Shown: piece by piece, positions 1 through 8,063 of the stretch
Numbering within the stretch: position 1 is the first letter of the stretch
How the letters are laid out: each line of letters starts with the position of its first letter
NCBI RefSeq assembly: GCF_900108395.1
Contig: NZ_FNXE01000023.1
Coordinates: 1-51,341, forward strand
Direction of reading: 5' to 3'
Source: Paenimyroides marinum
GTDB taxonomy: Bacteria > Bacteroidota > Bacteroidia > Flavobacteriales > Flavobacteriaceae
Length of the DNA stretch: 51,341 nt
Notes under the pieces: model-generated
Seen by the model: only the letters and a program-made list of their open reading frames with translations
The model's database searches: none
Told to the model about the DNA's origin: nothing
Program-made: the position numbers and the translations under genes

Positions 1-106
1 TATGCTTGTAGACAAGCATATCAAATTTATCTTTTGGAATAAAATTGATGATTTGTTTGAAAATCGGCTGACCGACTAATTTCTTTTCTGTATCTTTATT
101 GCTCAT
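1..106 (-). CDS. IS4-family transposase, N-terminal fragment (DUF4372 type), runs off left edge
   Basis: Reading leftward from the ATG at 104-106, the frame stays open to the window edge (35 codons). It includes the stretch GQPIFKQIINFIPKDKFD. A GQPIF start followed by a short helix is what I recall of the DUF4372 domain at the N-terminus of many Bacteroidota IS4-family transposases. The catalytic DDE part lies outside the window. The gene points away from the interrupted lipoprotein gene to its right, and the hairpin at 141-169 lies between them. Family assignment is from memory of the N-terminal motif only, so it is likely but not certain. Confidence 0.7.
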   Translation of the reverse strand, partial: MSNKDTEKKLVGQPIFKQIINFIPKDKFDMLVYKH

Positions 107-136
107 ATTTTTGATTTGTCGTAAAACCAAAATATG

Positions 137-169
137 AAAAAAGGAGCTAACCACAATGGGAAGCTCCTT
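137..169 (-). terminator. Rho-independent terminator hairpin inside IS end
   Basis: AAGGAGCT at 141-148 pairs perfectly with AGCTCCTT at 162-169, and on the minus strand the stem is followed by a T run (140 downward). It lies between the truncated lipoprotein gene and the transposase start. It would stop read-through transcription into the transposase, an arrangement known from several insertion sequences. Confidence 0.65.
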
Positions 170-722
170 AATTTTGAAAAGTTAGTCGGTTAGTAGTGAA
201 AACAAATATATCTTCAAGACGTGTGCTCACATCATTTGACCCAATATGCGTGAATTCTCCATTTTTCCATACTATCGCCCTGTACGTTGCATTTTCTGCT
301 TGTGGCAGGTAGCTTCCTATAACATACACGTCGTTGTCCTTAACAAACACCGCCTTGGCTGTAACACTTTTTGAGTTAGGAGCATTTAACTCTTGTGCCT
401 GCCCATTTACCCATAACAATGCTTTTACAGATTCTTGCTCTTCATTTAGTTCTTCGCCAACGACATATACATCGTCACCCGACACTTTAATATCACGAGC
501 AATTGTAGAGCCACCCGTAACAGAAGGAAGAACTACTTTTTGTCTATTCTTCATGTACAAAGCACTATATCTGTCTTGATGCATTTCTACACCGGCACGA
601 TACACATAAACAGATAAGGTATCCGTTATTTCTTCTTCATTAAAACCATCATCTTTTTGACAAGACATTGTTATAAGAGATATAACAATCGTCATAATCA
701 TCACCCAAATTCTACTACTCAT
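168..722 (-). pseudogene. Lipoprotein with WxNG/DVYVxG beta-propeller-like repeats, 3' end cut by the IS
   Basis: The 184-residue frame begins with an N-terminal hydrophobic segment and a lipobox-like Cys at about residue 21 (ITMSCQKD), so it is probably a lipoprotein. Residues about 80-175 show repeated units of the type DVYVVG ... ALLWVNG and DVYVIGS ... AIVWKNG, like the short repeats of small beta-propeller surface proteins. The next unit should begin after LEDIFVF at the C-terminus. Instead the reading frame passes into unrelated sequence (TTNRLTFQN) and stops inside the terminator hairpin of the adjacent IS. I infer that the IS removed the 3' part. The product's function is unknown. Confidence 0.6.
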
Positions 723-763
723 TTTTCAATTAATTAAATATTAAAATTTTATTTGTGTTCTTA

Positions 764-1090
764 TTATTTGTCAATAAAATCAAATTTGTCTTCAAATAAT
801 TTTCCAATTACGGGCAAAGGTTTTTTGACTTCGTTGGCAACGTTGATGATTCCTACAATCATAATAATGAAAAACAGGATTCCAGCATAGCTCACTAAAA
901 CTCCGAGTGTAGCAGAAAAAATGGAAAGTACATAAACCGCAATGTTGAAAAGGATTGCCAAAACCAGCAAACCCAATCCTTGTTTCAGATGATATATGCT
1001 AAAACTGTCACGTTGCTCTTTTCCGACAAAATAGGCTATCAGCCACAAAATACCGAGGTAACTGAGAATGGATTGAACTTTTGGTGTCAT
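764..1090 (-). CDS. Small DUF4870-like membrane protein
   Basis: This 108-residue protein has about three hydrophobic segments. The pattern SYLGILWLIAYFVGKE ... SIYHLKQGLGL ... IMIVGIINVANEVKKPLPVIG matches what I know of the DUF4870 (Tic20-like) family, which Flavobacteriia genomes often label 'import component protein'. The family is conserved and its function is not established. The gene stands alone between the truncated lipoprotein and the divergent TPR regulator. The ATG at 1088-1090 fits a complete protein. Confidence 0.75.
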   Translation of the reverse strand: MTPKVQSILSYLGILWLIAYFVGKEQRDSFSIYHLKQGLGLLVLAILFNIAVYVLSIFSATLGVLVSYAGILFFIIMIVGIINVANEVKKPLPVIGKLFEDKFDFIDK

Positions 1091-1158
1091 AATTTATTTA
1101 TTTTTATGTTTATCCAAATTTATCCATAACAAGATTATTATTTCTCTTTTGCCCTTGA

Positions 1159-1308
1159 ACAAAACATCTACAACATTTAAAATTGTATATACAAAACATC
1201 TACAAAAACCATAATTATTTAATAATCAATTTTTTGAACATATAAGTTTAACACGCTTATATTCGGTTTTGATTCAATTTTTTCATTATTTTGTCTCTGT
1301 TTGTAGAT
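1159..1308. promoter_or_regulatory. Repeated ATCTACAA motif upstream of the TPR-LuxR regulator
   Basis: ACAAAACATCTACAA occurs at 1159-1173 and again at 1191-1205, 32 bases apart. The reverse complement TTGTAGAT occurs at 1301-1308, just before the ATG at 1317. Three copies of an 8-base word in 150 bases of the divergent intergenic region suggest a regulator binding site, perhaps for the adjacent LuxR-type protein. No binding partner can be proved from sequence. Confidence 0.4.
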
Positions 1309-1316
1309 ATTAAAGA

Positions 1317-3122
1317 ATGAAAACACTATCGGTTTTATATATTTTAGCTGCTTATTTACTTTGTACCGCCACAGTGAAAAGCCAATCTTTAAGTCCATCT
1401 ACCACCAAAGTGTTAGACCAGTTGGAATATTTTCATTTACATAATCAACCGGAGGAAGCACTAAACTTATTGGCGACAGAAATTGAAAACACATCTGAAA
1501 CAACGGATTTAGCCTATTTCTATTCCTATCAAAGTACAATTTATGCTACAAAGGACAGTCTTTTACTCTCCAAAAAACTGATTGATTTAAGCATGGAAAA
1601 CGCCAGAAAATCCGGCAATAAAAATGCTTTGGCGATGGCATACAGAGGGAAAGCTTTTTTGGCAAATGCAATGAATATGCCCGATGTGGTGGTAAAAGAT
1701 GCGATAGAAGGATTAAAACAAATTGAAAATAATGACGAAGATCCGACCACGAAATATTCTCTCAATTATCTTCTTTATGGTGCGTATAGCAAATGGGACG
1801 ATAGCGAGAAGATGGAAACCTACATCCGAAAAGCTCAACATTATGCTTTAATGGCTGAAAACGTGAATCTTCAAGTAAATGTAAACAACGGTTTGTCAAG
1901 TATGTACCAGGCACGTTTCAAAAAAACAAGCGAGTCGCAATTATTGGACAGCAGCTATTACTACCTGAGTCAATCCTTTGCTTTGCAACAGAAAAATCCT
2001 GAAAAAGTGAGCGGCAATACTTTTGTGATTACCTGTATCAATCTGGCGAACTACTATTTGGATTATTCGCCGGAAAACCTTGCCGAACGCAAAGAAAAAG
2101 CGTACCGTTATCTTGATCTTGCCGAAGAAAAGCTGAAAGCTGACAAAGCTTCACAGGAAAAATGGATGAACGTTTTCGGAATTAAAAGTGGTTTTGCCAA
2201 AAAAGAAGGAAACCCAGCTCTTGCCGAAAAGTATTTGTTGCAGGGTTTAAGCCATTTAGTAGCTTCCAACAAAAATTATTACCGGTTAGAATATGCTGTA
2301 AATAAAGATTTGACCGATTTGGCATTCAAAAGAAACGATACGAAAGCCGCTTTGCAATATCAGCAAAGAGCGGAGGAATTGTTAAAAAAATCGTTTAACG
2401 AGCAACAACTTTTCAACGTACAAAAATTGGAAGTACAATATGAAACAGAGAAAAAAGATAAGGAGCTACAATTGCTAAAGGAGCGGGAAGCATTTAACCG
2501 AAAGCAAAATTACCTGTATGGCGGAATTGCATCGGCATTGCTTTTCGGGCTGGGTTTTATGTTTGTTTCTTACCATTTCAAGTTGCGTTATTCCATTGAA
2601 CGAGAGAAAAAATTAGCCCAAGAAAAAGAAGACGCCGAACAACAGGCAAAGATGCAGATTTTGCTGGAAAAAGAAGAACAAGCCCGGCTGAAAGCAGAAC
2701 AGGAATTACTGGATTTGCGGAAACAACAATTGGAGAAAGAAGCATTGGCAAACTCATTAATTATCGACAGAAAGAATGAAACCCTAAAACAGATTCAGAA
2801 CAAGATACGAAGCGGAGAAGCAAGTCATATTCAGAAACTTATTAAAGAAGAAATGCTACTTCAGACCGATTTTGAAGACATTAAACTTCAGATGCAAGAA
2901 CTCCATCCCGATTTTTTCAACCGATTGAATGAAAAAGCCGTTCAGAAATTAACGCCACTGGATTTGAAATACTGCACCTATCTTTACCTGAAAATGTCTA
3001 CCAAACAAATTGCCCAAATCCTGCATGTGGAACCACAAAGCGTACGGATGTTTAAATACCGTCTGAAACAGAAATTTGGATTGGGAAAAGAGTCCGATCT
3101 GGAAGAATTTTTAGAAAAGTAA
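1317..3122 (+). CDS. TPR / transmembrane / coiled-coil / LuxR-type HTH regulator
   Basis: This 601-residue protein has a signal-like start (about residues 1-22, ending KSQS) and a TPR-rich helical region from about 30 to 370, which would be periplasmic. One transmembrane helix lies at about 398-418 (LYGGIASALLFGLGFMFVS). A charged, Glu/Lys-rich coiled coil follows at about 425-500. The C-terminal domain, about 540-601, is a LuxR/GerE-like helix-turn-helix (LTPLDLKYCTYLYLKMSTKQ, then a recognition helix with QSVRMFKYRLKQKF). This layout is common in Bacteroidota as a one-component, membrane-spanning transcription regulator: the periplasmic TPR part senses and the cytoplasmic HTH binds DNA. The ligand and targets are unknown. 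Repeated ATCTACAA words upstream may be its own sites. Confidence 0.8.
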   Translation: MKTLSVLYILAAYLLCTATVKSQSLSPSTTKVLDQLEYFHLHNQPEEALNLLATEIENTSETTDLAYFYSYQSTIYATKDSLLLSKKLIDLSMENARKSGNKNALAMAYRGKAFLANAMNMPDVVVKDAIEGLKQIENNDEDPTTKYSLNYLLYGAYSKWDDSEKMETYIRKAQHYALMAENVNLQVNVNNGLSSMYQARFKKTSESQLLDSSYYYLSQSFALQQKNPEKVSGNTFVITCINLANYYLDYSPENLAERKEKAYRYLDLAEEKLKADKASQEKWMNVFGIKSGFAKKEGNPALAEKYLLQGLSHLVASNKNYYRLEYAVNKDLTDLAFKRNDTKAALQYQQRAEELLKKSFNEQQLFNVQKLEVQYETEKKDKELQLLKEREAFNRKQNYLYGGIASALLFGLGFMFVSYHFKLRYSIEREKKLAQEKEDAEQQAKMQILLEKEEQARLKAEQELLDLRKQQLEKEALANSLIIDRKNETLKQIQNKIRSGEASHIQKLIKEEMLLQTDFEDIKLQMQELHPDFFNRLNEKAVQKLTPLDLKYCTYLYLKMSTKQIAQILHVEPQSVRMFKYRLKQKFGLGKESDLEEFLEK

Positions 3123-3248
3123 TATATTTCATAAGTACATCTGCATTCTAAAGTTAATTTTTGTTGTGTAACGATGGCTGTTGTCTACGTTTTAGTTACT
3201 CACTAATTCTACGCAACGATAATTTATGGTTCAAACACTATCTTAGTT

Positions 3249-3458
3249 TTGGCATCTAAAATGTTCCCTTTTTGCCGACGATTTACAGGGGATATTTTAC
3301 AAAAATTTTCAACCTATAGAATAAGACTTGCTATAGTTGGCGACTTTTCAAAATTTATGAGTAAAAGCCTGAAAGATTTCATTTATGAAAGTACTAACGG
3401 AAAACAAATTAATTTTGTAACTTCAGTCGAAGATGCATTAAAATACCTAACAAAATAA
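3249..3458 (+). pseudogene. DUF4180 protein, C-terminal remnant
   Basis: Residues from about TGDILQKFSTYRIRLAIVGD to the end (SKSLKDFIYESTNG ... FVTSVEDALKYLTK) match the C-terminal half of DUF4180 proteins as I know them, which are usually about 110-120 residues. The normal N-terminal half is not present in any frame upstream, and this frame opens only with a TTG and a non-family stretch (MASKMFPFCRR). I read it as a 5'-deleted remnant. The stop lies 2 bases before the ATG of the next, also broken, gene. Confidence 0.7.
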
Positions 3459-3460
3459 AT

Positions 3461-3818
3461 ATGGTAAGAACGGAAATTATAATTGCGGTAAAAGATGTTC
3501 CAAAGAGTTCTGAATTTTATCAAAGCTTATAGTAGACACGGTGGAGAAACTTTCGAAATTTTGACCGGCGGGCATATTGTAATCCTCTGCTTACACAAAT
3601 GGGGTGCGCACGAACACCCGACAATGCTGAATCCTGAAACAGCAGTTGGAAACGGGTTAATACTTTTCTTTAGAATTGACCACCTAACTGAAATCTTTCA
3701 AAACGCAAAAAAACTACATGCAGGCATTGAGAAGGAAATTCATTACAACGCAAACTCCTTGAAAAACCAATTTACCCTGAGAGACCCGGACAACTATTAT
3801 TTAATAATCTCCGAATAA
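3461..3818 (+). pseudogene. Glyoxalase/bleomycin-resistance-fold (VOC) protein, frameshifted
   Basis: The ATG at 3461 opens a frame reading MVRTEIIIAVKDVPKSSEFY, a typical first strand and helix of a VOC-fold protein, and then hits TAG at 3530-3532. The rest of the protein continues in another frame: SRHGGETFEILTGGHIVILC, then KWGAHEHPTM and a C-terminal FTLRDPDNYYLIISE, also typical of the fold. A few codons seem to be missing at the break, so a small deletion is more likely than a single sequencing error. The whole gene would encode about 120 residues. Substrate unknown. Confidence 0.7.
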
Positions 3819-4088
3819 AAAACACCGACCGCTAATAGCAGCTGGAGCAGGCAAAGGCTTTTCAGCCCAGGTCCCCCGCAGAACATTTTGGCAGGCCCAA
3901 TGACTACCTTTAGGTGAAAACCCTCCTTCATACGGCTGTTGACACATCTACCTTATTTTACTAACAAGTTATGCTGATTTTACTATACTCTAATGGTAGA
4001 GCAAATGAAGATGCCCCTTAGGTGTTTTCACAAATTATGCGTTTGTTTATAGCTTACAATGCTTTTATATTTTCCTTTTACATGTTGC

Positions 4089-4207
4089 TAATCCGGCACG
4101 TTACCTGTACCGAATGCAGATACCTACCGGCATCAACATGCCGGATTTTGACGTGAAAAACACCTCTGTTGCTATTGGTGTTTTTTTGTTAAAAACAGGT
4201 ACACGTG
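4089..4207. repeat. Nested inverted repeats (possible structured or MITE-like element)
   Basis: AATCCGGCA at 4090-4098 is the exact reverse complement of TGCCGGATT at 4139-4147. Inside, CCGGCAT (4127-4133) also pairs with ATGCCGG (4138-4144) across a 4-base loop, so two alternative folds compete. An outer imperfect pair, CACGTTACCTGT (4097-4108) and ACAGGTACACGTG (4195-4207), encloses about 110 bases. The function is unknown. Confidence 0.5.
4156..4187 (+). terminator. Terminator-like hairpin
   Basis: AAAAACACC (4156-4164) pairs with GGTGTTTTT (4177-4185) across a 12-base loop, followed by more T residues. It can work on both strands. No intact gene ends just upstream, so its client is unclear. 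Confidence 0.5.
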
Positions 4208-4250
4208 AAAAAAAAAAATCAAATTCCGTAAAATATTTTTTAAGTTCAGT

Positions 4251-4269
4251 TGTCTTCCTATATAAGACA
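4251..4269. promoter_or_regulatory. Palindrome upstream of the sigma-factor operon
   Basis: TGTCTT (4251-4256) and AAGACA (4264-4269) form a perfect 6-base inverted repeat around a 7-base AT-rich spacer, 28 bases before the ATG at 4298. Position and symmetry suit an operator for the membrane protein/sigma factor unit. No binding protein can be named. Confidence 0.4.
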
Positions 4270-4297
4270 TTGATTGTTTAATTAAAGAATAAAAGAA

Positions 4298-4684
4298 ATG
4301 AAAAGATTTTTTAAATTTATGGTAAAATACAGATACGTTATGTTTCCCGTATTTGCAATTACCGCATTGGCAATATTTGGCGGAGCATTAACGCTTTTAT
4401 GGAACTGGCTTATGCCGAGCATTTTTGGTTTGACAGCTATTAATTTCTGGCAAGCCATCGGACTATTTGTTTTAGCAAGGTTGCTGTTTTCCGGAATGGG
4501 CTTTCATAAAGGTAACAGACGCTTCAGACATCACCATTCCGTTTCGAATGCGGAACGCGAAAAATGGATGGCGATGTCTTTTGAAGAAAGACGCGAATGG
4601 TTTAAACAACGCAGGTTTGAGAGAGGTTGCGGTTTCCGTTCTAAATTTAATAAAAAAGAAAGCAACAAACCTGAAAATGAGTAA
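4298..4684 (+). CDS. Small His/Arg-rich membrane protein paired with a sigma factor
   Basis: This 128-residue protein has two hydrophobic segments at about 13-36 and 42-65. A basic, histidine-containing tail follows: FHKGNRRFRHHHSV and then an amphipathic NAEREKWMAMSFEERREWFK stretch. The stop overlaps the start of the sigma-factor gene by 8 bases, so the two are translationally coupled. A membrane partner encoded with an ECF-type sigma factor could control it like an anti-sigma factor, and the histidines could bind metal; both are inference. The gene lacks a recognised zinc anti-sigma motif. I know similar proteins only as hypothetical ones in Flavobacteriia. Confidence 0.7.
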   Translation: MKRFFKFMVKYRYVMFPVFAITALAIFGGALTLLWNWLMPSIFGLTAINFWQAIGLFVLARLLFSGMGFHKGNRRFRHHHSVSNAEREKWMAMSFEERREWFKQRRFERGCGFRSKFNKKESNKPENE

Positions 4685-5246
4685 TGATGAAAACCGCAAG
4701 AATGTAGAGGAGCAGGTTATAGAACACCTGCCCCGTATCCGCTCTTTCATTAAAGGACGTGTGCCTAATAATGAAGATGCCGAAGATATTCTGCAAGACG
4801 TTTTTTATCAATTCCTAAAAACAATGGAAGGAACACACCGCCCCATAGAGCTTGTTTCAAGTTGGTTGTACCGCGTTGCCAAGAACACCATCATCAATAA
4901 AAACAAAAAGAAAAAAGAGGCACAAATTCCAACCTACTGGTACGATGAAAACGGCTTTTTAATTGAAGAATATGCCTTGTTTCCGAAGGAAAACGATTTT
5001 AATGATCCCGAACAAAGCTATATGTGGGCAATGGTTTGGCAAGAATTAAGCGAAGCTCTTTCGGAACTTCCGGACGAACAAAGAAGCGTTTTTGAATGGA
5101 CCGAATTTGAAGGCGTCCCTATCAAGGAAATTTCACAAGCCACAGGTATTTCTACAAACACCTTGCTTTCACGAAAACACTATGCGGTTAAATATCTCCG
5201 CAACCGGCTGAAAGAAATTTATGACGAAGCCATTTTAAACAAGTAG
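4677..5246 (+). CDS. RNA polymerase sigma factor, ECF/sigma-70 family
   Basis: The protein is 189 residues with the ATG at 4677. An earlier in-frame ATG at 4548 lies deep inside the membrane-protein gene and is not used here. Region 2 is seen as EDAEDILQDVFYQFLKTM followed by SSWLYRVAKNTIINKNKKKK. Region 4 is seen as LSELPDEQRSVFEWTEFEGV with the helix-turn-helix IKEISQATGISTNTLLSRKH. The linker between regions 2 and 4 (about residues 85-125) is somewhat long and acidic. It would direct RNA polymerase to a small regulon, probably in answer to the co-encoded membrane protein. Confidence 0.88.
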   Translation: MSNDENRKNVEEQVIEHLPRIRSFIKGRVPNNEDAEDILQDVFYQFLKTMEGTHRPIELVSSWLYRVAKNTIINKNKKKKEAQIPTYWYDENGFLIEEYALFPKENDFNDPEQSYMWAMVWQELSEALSELPDEQRSVFEWTEFEGVPIKEISQATGISTNTLLSRKHYAVKYLRNRLKEIYDEAILNK

Positions 5247-5632
5247 AATAGGACGATTTAAAAACACTTGCAAAAACATTTTTTAAAGAAGTCGTTATTG
5301 TAGAAAAACACAGCGTTTCAACCAAACTACTTTTTACGTGCAGCCATTGGTTGATCAAACGACAACATTCCGATACAAAACTTTGAAAGGAATTATCCCT
5401 TTTGGGACATTGGCACAGCCAACGGCACATTTGACATCGACATTGCCACACAGTAAAGGAAGTAGCGCATAATGGGTTGAAAAAGTGGTTTACATAGCAG
5501 GATACAACCGGCTGTGTGCAGCATTGACGCACTATTTCAGAAACGAATTGAAATGAGAAACTAACCAAATCAAGACAAAACCTTTTTGGAACCCGCTAAA
5601 AAAAGGATTGGAATAACACAAAAAACGAAGTA
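5247..5632. other. Non-coding stretch, no recognisable feature
   Basis: These 386 bases follow the sigma-factor gene. Short frames exist on both strands but none has family-like sequence, a plausible start or a neighbour relation. I see no tRNA, clear terminator or repeat. It could be a decayed gene. Confidence 0.5.
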
Positions 5633-5845
5633 ATGGTTTATGTATTCAAAACATCAGTAAAAACAAAGAAAGAGGTAAAGCAACTAACGCCGGAATTGAA
5701 CGGGTTATTACCAGACATAAAATGGAATTTTGACCTTGAAGATTGCGAAAAGATCTTTCGTGTAGAAACTTCTAATGAAATGAAAGACCTTGTGGTACAT
5801 TTCCTTAAAGAAAAAAATTATTTTTGCGAGGAACTACCTGACTGA
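5633..5845 (+). CDS. Small conserved protein, possible HMA-like fold
   Basis: This 70-residue protein begins MVYVFKTSVKTKKEVKQLTP and contains WNFDLEDCEKIFRVET. I recall similar short proteins in Bacteroidota in which an N-terminal strand (FKTSV), a WNFDLEDC motif and a short C-terminal strand suggest a ferredoxin-like fold related to heavy-metal-associated domains. The CxxC metal motif is absent; there is one Cys in the middle and one near the end. Function unknown. It stands alone. Confidence 0.65.
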   Translation: MVYVFKTSVKTKKEVKQLTPELNGLLPDIKWNFDLEDCEKIFRVETSNEMKDLVVHFLKEKNYFCEELPD

Positions 5846-6310
5846 AAAAACAGCAGCAAAAAGCAAGGTTCCTCCTTTTATTTTATGAGTAACGTCCTTT
5901 TGGGGTAAGGGACTATTTATGTTTTGAATACCGGAGATCCCGGATCAAGACCGTAATGACGGCGGATCCTTTAATTTTAACACGAAACTACCTGAATTAC
6001 AATCAGATACCCTAACAGACGCAGGATCAGGCAAAGTACCCCACCCCAATATTGATGGAGTAAAAAAAATTTTAACGGGTGACCGCTGATATACAAAGGG
6101 ATTGTTAAAAATCCTGTAACGATCCGTTAAAAAAAAGTTTAACAAATAGTTGTTTGTTTTTTACATTTTTTTAATTTTACTACCAGCAACCTAAAAAATA
6201 AACATAATAAGCATAGTTTTTACTAAAATACTGATGAAGCACCCGCTTTTTCAGATACCGGACTGCCCCGTGGTCTGACGTGAACTATCGCCAAAATTTT
6301 AACTCAGCTT
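5846..6310. other. Non-coding leader region of the T9SS/Rhs operon
   Basis: These 465 bases hold no supported gene. A very AT-rich tract at about 6120-6220, rich in T runs, probably contains the promoter for the downstream operon, but I could not find a clean TAnnTTTG box. Several GATCC/GGATC words occur at 5936-6030 without forming a convincing repeat. Nothing else is seen. Confidence 0.45.
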
Positions 6311-8047
6311 ATGAAGAGAATAGTACACTGCTTACTCAGCACCACGATCTTCTTTTGCGGCCTTTCGGGATATTCCCAGGAAAGCGACCCGTTTAAACCG
6401 ACCCTTTGGTTATCCAGTCCGCAAAAAGTAAATGACACACTGCCGGAATTCGACCGGCTGAACTTCCACAAGGATTTGGGACTGACCAAAGGAACACTGT
6501 GGGGTTCTTCAAAAAAAATCAATAAACCGCAGCACCTGTTTCTGGTTTACAAATCCAAAAAGAAGGAAAATCTTGTATCCTTTATGGGGGAAAAGCGTGC
6601 CGTGTTCCTGGAAGGCAAAAGCCTCTATTTAAATGATTCGGTTGACCTGAACGGATATAACGAATCCTACGGCGAACTGCTCGATGTCCGTTTTTCAAAT
6701 ATTCAGGAGGGAAGGTTCTGGATGAATCCCCAACTAAAGGATTCGCGGGTATTCGAACTGGTGCTGACCGACCAGGGATCTGCCGCTGCCACCAATGAAA
6801 TAAGAACCTACCTGAGTATTAAATACGGTATCGACCTGATTGATCACAGGCAATACACGTATGGCGGCAAACAGTTGTGGGATGGCGGAAACAAAGCGTA
6901 CAACCACCATGTTTTCGGAATGGCTTCGATGCGGCGTTTCAACCTGTATCCTTCCAAAAGCATGCATTCCAAAGACGGGGACCTGATCCTGTCGCTTTCA
7001 AAAGGACAGCGGCAACGCATGGACGAAGGTTCATATGTCCTGGCAGGCAGCAACGGTAAAAGCCTTACCTTTGACAAAAAGTCAAAACAAAGCCGCAAGG
7101 AATGGCTGGTACAGACCGGTGAGGAACAGATAGCTGTCGATTTTTCCATCCCTTTAAGCAAGCTGGGAACTTCCGAAGATTCATTTAACGATTATGAGCT
7201 GCTTGTGGGAACCAACGGCAGGAATGCCGTAAAATATACCGGAGTACCCAAAGATACCCTGCTTGTTTTCAACGATGTCCTTATTAAAAAAAGCAACAGC
7301 AACATCGTCCGTTTAAAGGAACACCCTTCCGATATAAAATTTGAAACGGAAAACAACTGCGGGCAGTTCCGCCTGAAAGTAAAGGCTCCTTCAACCATTT
7401 CCAATTACTCCGTAAAAATATATGACGATAAAAAAGACGAAGTGCTCGCTTCGTTAAACGTTAATGAAACCTATACAGTCAATAACAGTACTTCTGCTTA
7501 TTTCGATGTAAACCTTGCCTATAACGGCAAAAAGATTGTAAAACGATTTGAAACAACCATAGCCGGGCTAAGTAATGAAAAGATAGAAAAATTCTATACG
7601 CTGGAAAACGGCGAAGCCACCATTTCGCTGAAAAACACCGGTAACCTTAGCTACCATTGGTTCAGTAACGATAAAGAAATAGCACAGGGAAATGAAGTGA
7701 CCCTGCGTGCAGCGGGAACCTACAGCGTAAACATCTCCAGCGATACAGGCTGTTCAATAACGCAGGTATTCAGCGTAGGTGCGGACTTTAACGACGAAGG
7801 CTGGCGGATATATCCCAATCCGGCTACTGCAAGCGAGGACATTCATGTGCTGTTCAACCTTACTGAAAAAGCAGACGTTAACATCGCACTTTATGACAAT
7901 GGCGGCAGACTGGTAAAAACGACCGCTTTGGGAACCGTTCAAAACGAAACCGTAAACCTTGGCAAGCCAGGGCTTTCTTCAGGCGTGTACATTATTGTAG
8001 CCTATATCAACGACCTTCCCCAAATCAAAAAAATCATTATAAAATAA
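6311..8047 (+). CDS. T9SS-secreted protein with C-terminal sorting domain, Rhs operon partner
   Basis: This 578-residue protein has a Sec signal (about 1-22, ending SGYSQ). The middle has the pattern TNEIRTYLSIKYGIDLID, which I know from Bacteroidota surface proteins with a LamG-like or autotransporter-adhesin-like core. A PKD/Ig-like module lies at about 415-495 (ISLKNTGNLSYHWFSN ... GTYSVNISSDTGCS). The last about 80 residues are a type A T9SS sorting domain (WRIYPNPATASEDIHV ... LSSGVYIIVAYI ... KKIIIK), so the product should cross the outer membrane by T9SS and be anchored or released. It lies 16 bases before the giant Rhs gene and shares its higher G+C content, so the two are very probably cotranscribed. 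It may help display or anchor the Rhs protein; that is inference. Confidence 0.85.
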   Translation: MKRIVHCLLSTTIFFCGLSGYSQESDPFKPTLWLSSPQKVNDTLPEFDRLNFHKDLGLTKGTLWGSSKKINKPQHLFLVYKSKKKENLVSFMGEKRAVFLEGKSLYLNDSVDLNGYNESYGELLDVRFSNIQEGRFWMNPQLKDSRVFELVLTDQGSAAATNEIRTYLSIKYGIDLIDHRQYTYGGKQLWDGGNKAYNHHVFGMASMRRFNLYPSKSMHSKDGDLILSLSKGQRQRMDEGSYVLAGSNGKSLTFDKKSKQSRKEWLVQTGEEQIAVDFSIPLSKLGTSEDSFNDYELLVGTNGRNAVKYTGVPKDTLLVFNDVLIKKSNSNIVRLKEHPSDIKFETENNCGQFRLKVKAPSTISNYSVKIYDDKKDEVLASLNVNETYTVNNSTSAYFDVNLAYNGKKIVKRFETTIAGLSNEKIEKFYTLENGEATISLKNTGNLSYHWFSNDKEIAQGNEVTLRAAGTYSVNISSDTGCSITQVFSVGADFNDEGWRIYPNPATASEDIHVLFNLTEKADVNIALYDNGGRLVKTTALGTVQNETVNLGKPGLSSGVYIIVAYINDLPQIKKIIIK

Positions 8048-8063
8048 CATAAAACAAAACATT

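Larger units (their letters stand above)
1..200 (-). mobile_element. IS4-family insertion sequence, one end (boundary approximate)
   Basis: The transposase start at 106 implies that the element's end lies between about 110 and 205. The lipoprotein coding sequence to the right loses its repeat pattern at about 200, which suggests the junction is there. The DNA at about 170-200 (AACCGACTAAC on the minus strand) may hold the terminal inverted repeat, but the other end is outside the window, so neither the repeat nor a target duplication can be confirmed. Confidence 0.45.
3819..4297. other. Non-coding stretch with nested inverted repeats
   Basis: No convincing gene is visible in either strand. 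The left 250 bases show nothing I recognise. The part from 4089 to 4207 is rich in inverted repeats, and a palindrome lies just before the next gene; both are listed separately. Confidence 0.6.

Noticed and set aside
4089..4207. Integron attC-like site
   Set aside because: Inverted arms exist, but the GTTRRRY/RYYYAAC core pair and an integrase are absent.
4548..4676. Upstream in-frame ATG that would lengthen the sigma factor by 43 residues
   Set aside because: It lies well inside the membrane-protein gene and the extra residues are not like a sigma factor; the ATG at 4677 gives a normal start and an 8-base overlap.
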